From Dysgonomonas sp. ZJ279 (lineage in GTDB: Bacteria; Bacteroidota; Bacteroidia; Bacteroidales; Dysgonomonadaceae): a stretch of DNA of 64,000 nt. The position numbers and the translations under genes were made by a program. Where the stretch lies: NCBI RefSeq assembly GCF_011039205.1, contig NZ_JAAKEL010000005.1:1-64000 (forward strand), written 5' to 3'. Below are positions 63,694-64,000 of this stretch, piece by piece; position 1 is the stretch's first letter; each line of letters begins with the position of its first letter. The notes beneath the pieces are model-generated. The model was not told the origin of the DNA. It saw only the letters and a list, made by a program, of their open reading frames with translations, and made no database searches.

Positions 63694-64000
63694 ATGAAGG
63701 AGAAAATAGAGGGATTAAGGTCTTCTGATAAGCATGTTTTTAAAACTCTGTCGAGTGAATGTATATATGTTGCAGATTACGCAGATCAACCAGAAAAAAG
63801 GAAAGGAGTAGAGTTTTCAGATAAAGCTTTTACTGATATAAACTTTGTTCAAATAGCTAATAAGAATAAGATTGAAGTATACTGTGATGCTTTTCGCGAA
63901 CATGCTTTTCAGAAAAAGAAAGGATCACATTGGAAGCAATGTGAATGTGCTTTATTTTCGACCACCTGCGAAGAGAGTGATTGGAGGCTTTTTATAGAAA
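63694..64000 (+). CDS. Partner of the AAA ATPase, cut by the window end
   Basis: The ATG at 63694 follows the ATPase stop by 5 bases and the frame stays open for 102 codons to the edge. The visible part (MKEKIEGLRSSDKHVFKTLS, KGVEFSDKAFTDINFVQIAN, HAFQKKKGSHWKQCECALFS) is soluble and charged with three cysteines. I do not recognise it. It does not begin like the DUF4435 TOPRIM partner known from PARIS systems. As a cotranscribed second gene it could be the effector or regulator of the ATPase. Confidence 0.7.
   Translation, partial: MKEKIEGLRSSDKHVFKTLSSECIYVADYADQPEKRKGVEFSDKAFTDINFVQIANKNKIEVYCDAFREHAFQKKKGSHWKQCECALFSTTCEESDWRLFIE

Noticed and set aside
1-64000. tRNA or rRNA genes
   Set aside because: No cloverleaf with a GGTTCGAATCC-type arm and acceptor stem, and no rRNA-like stretch was found by eye. 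A covariance search would be needed to exclude small RNAs fully.

Overview
This window is AT-rich chromosomal DNA of a Bacteroidota, most likely a Bacteroidales of the Dysgonomonas type. The evidence is the TTTG / TAnnTTTG promoter elements (for example 14509-14540, 32665-32697, 58316-58346), many secreted proteins and lipoproteins, a TonB-dependent receptor with a carboxypeptidase-regulatory-like N-domain, FISUMP-family proteins, and BfmA/BtgA plus DUF5712 mobilization genes. The genus is inference; no rRNA or tRNA was found.

Layout. (1) 1-8.1 kb: a mobilizable element with a candidate oriT, a BfmA/BtgA-type accessory protein, a DUF5712-type relaxase and a VirD4-like coupling protein. Two small unknown genes, a Fic protein and a membrane KAP NTPase follow and look like cargo. 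(2) 8.2-14 kb: host genes, including a pair of small membrane proteins, lemA with a TPM-domain gene, a GNAT, a PhzF-like gene and a Bor-like lipoprotein. (3) 14.5-49 kb: host genes interleaved with six separate loci that together hold nine intact tailed-phage morphogenesis genes. These are a tail-tip-like protein (15.1-17.8 kb), TerL (19.7-20.9), a three-gene tail/neck operon (29.1-31.9), a tail-chaperone-like gene (37.0-37.7), portal plus head-tail adaptor (41.5-43.6) and tape measure (46.7-48.9). Host genes between them include a LytTR two-component pair, a PAS-LuxR regulator next to a TonB-dependent receptor, acyltransferase-like membrane proteins, a BON lipoprotein, a TonB C-domain protein, GH16 and two FISUMP proteins. 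(4) 49.4-58.3 kb: a large lipoprotein, then a tandem array of four FISUMP paralogues flanked by two promoters with no gene directly behind them. (5) 58.7-64 kb: plsC, a decayed outer-membrane gene, a lipoprotein, a membrane-protein pair, and an OLD/AAA15-like ATPase followed by a gene cut by the window end.

A family of GC-rich, palindromic, MITE/REPIN-like repeats occurs at least twelve times. They share ends resembling TGTCATTCCGAA...TTCGGAATGACA and CCTCCCCAACCCCTCC / GGGGAGGTTAGGAGGGG cores. They border most of the phage-gene loci, and one supplies the stop codon of the portal gene.

The observation most worth following is this dispersed but intact set of packaging, neck and tail genes. 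There is no integrase, repressor, replication or lysis gene here, and no recognisable major capsid gene. A domesticated, dispersed phage-derived particle (gene-transfer-agent-like) would explain this, and so would a prophage broken up by recombination between repeats. The sequence alone cannot separate the two.
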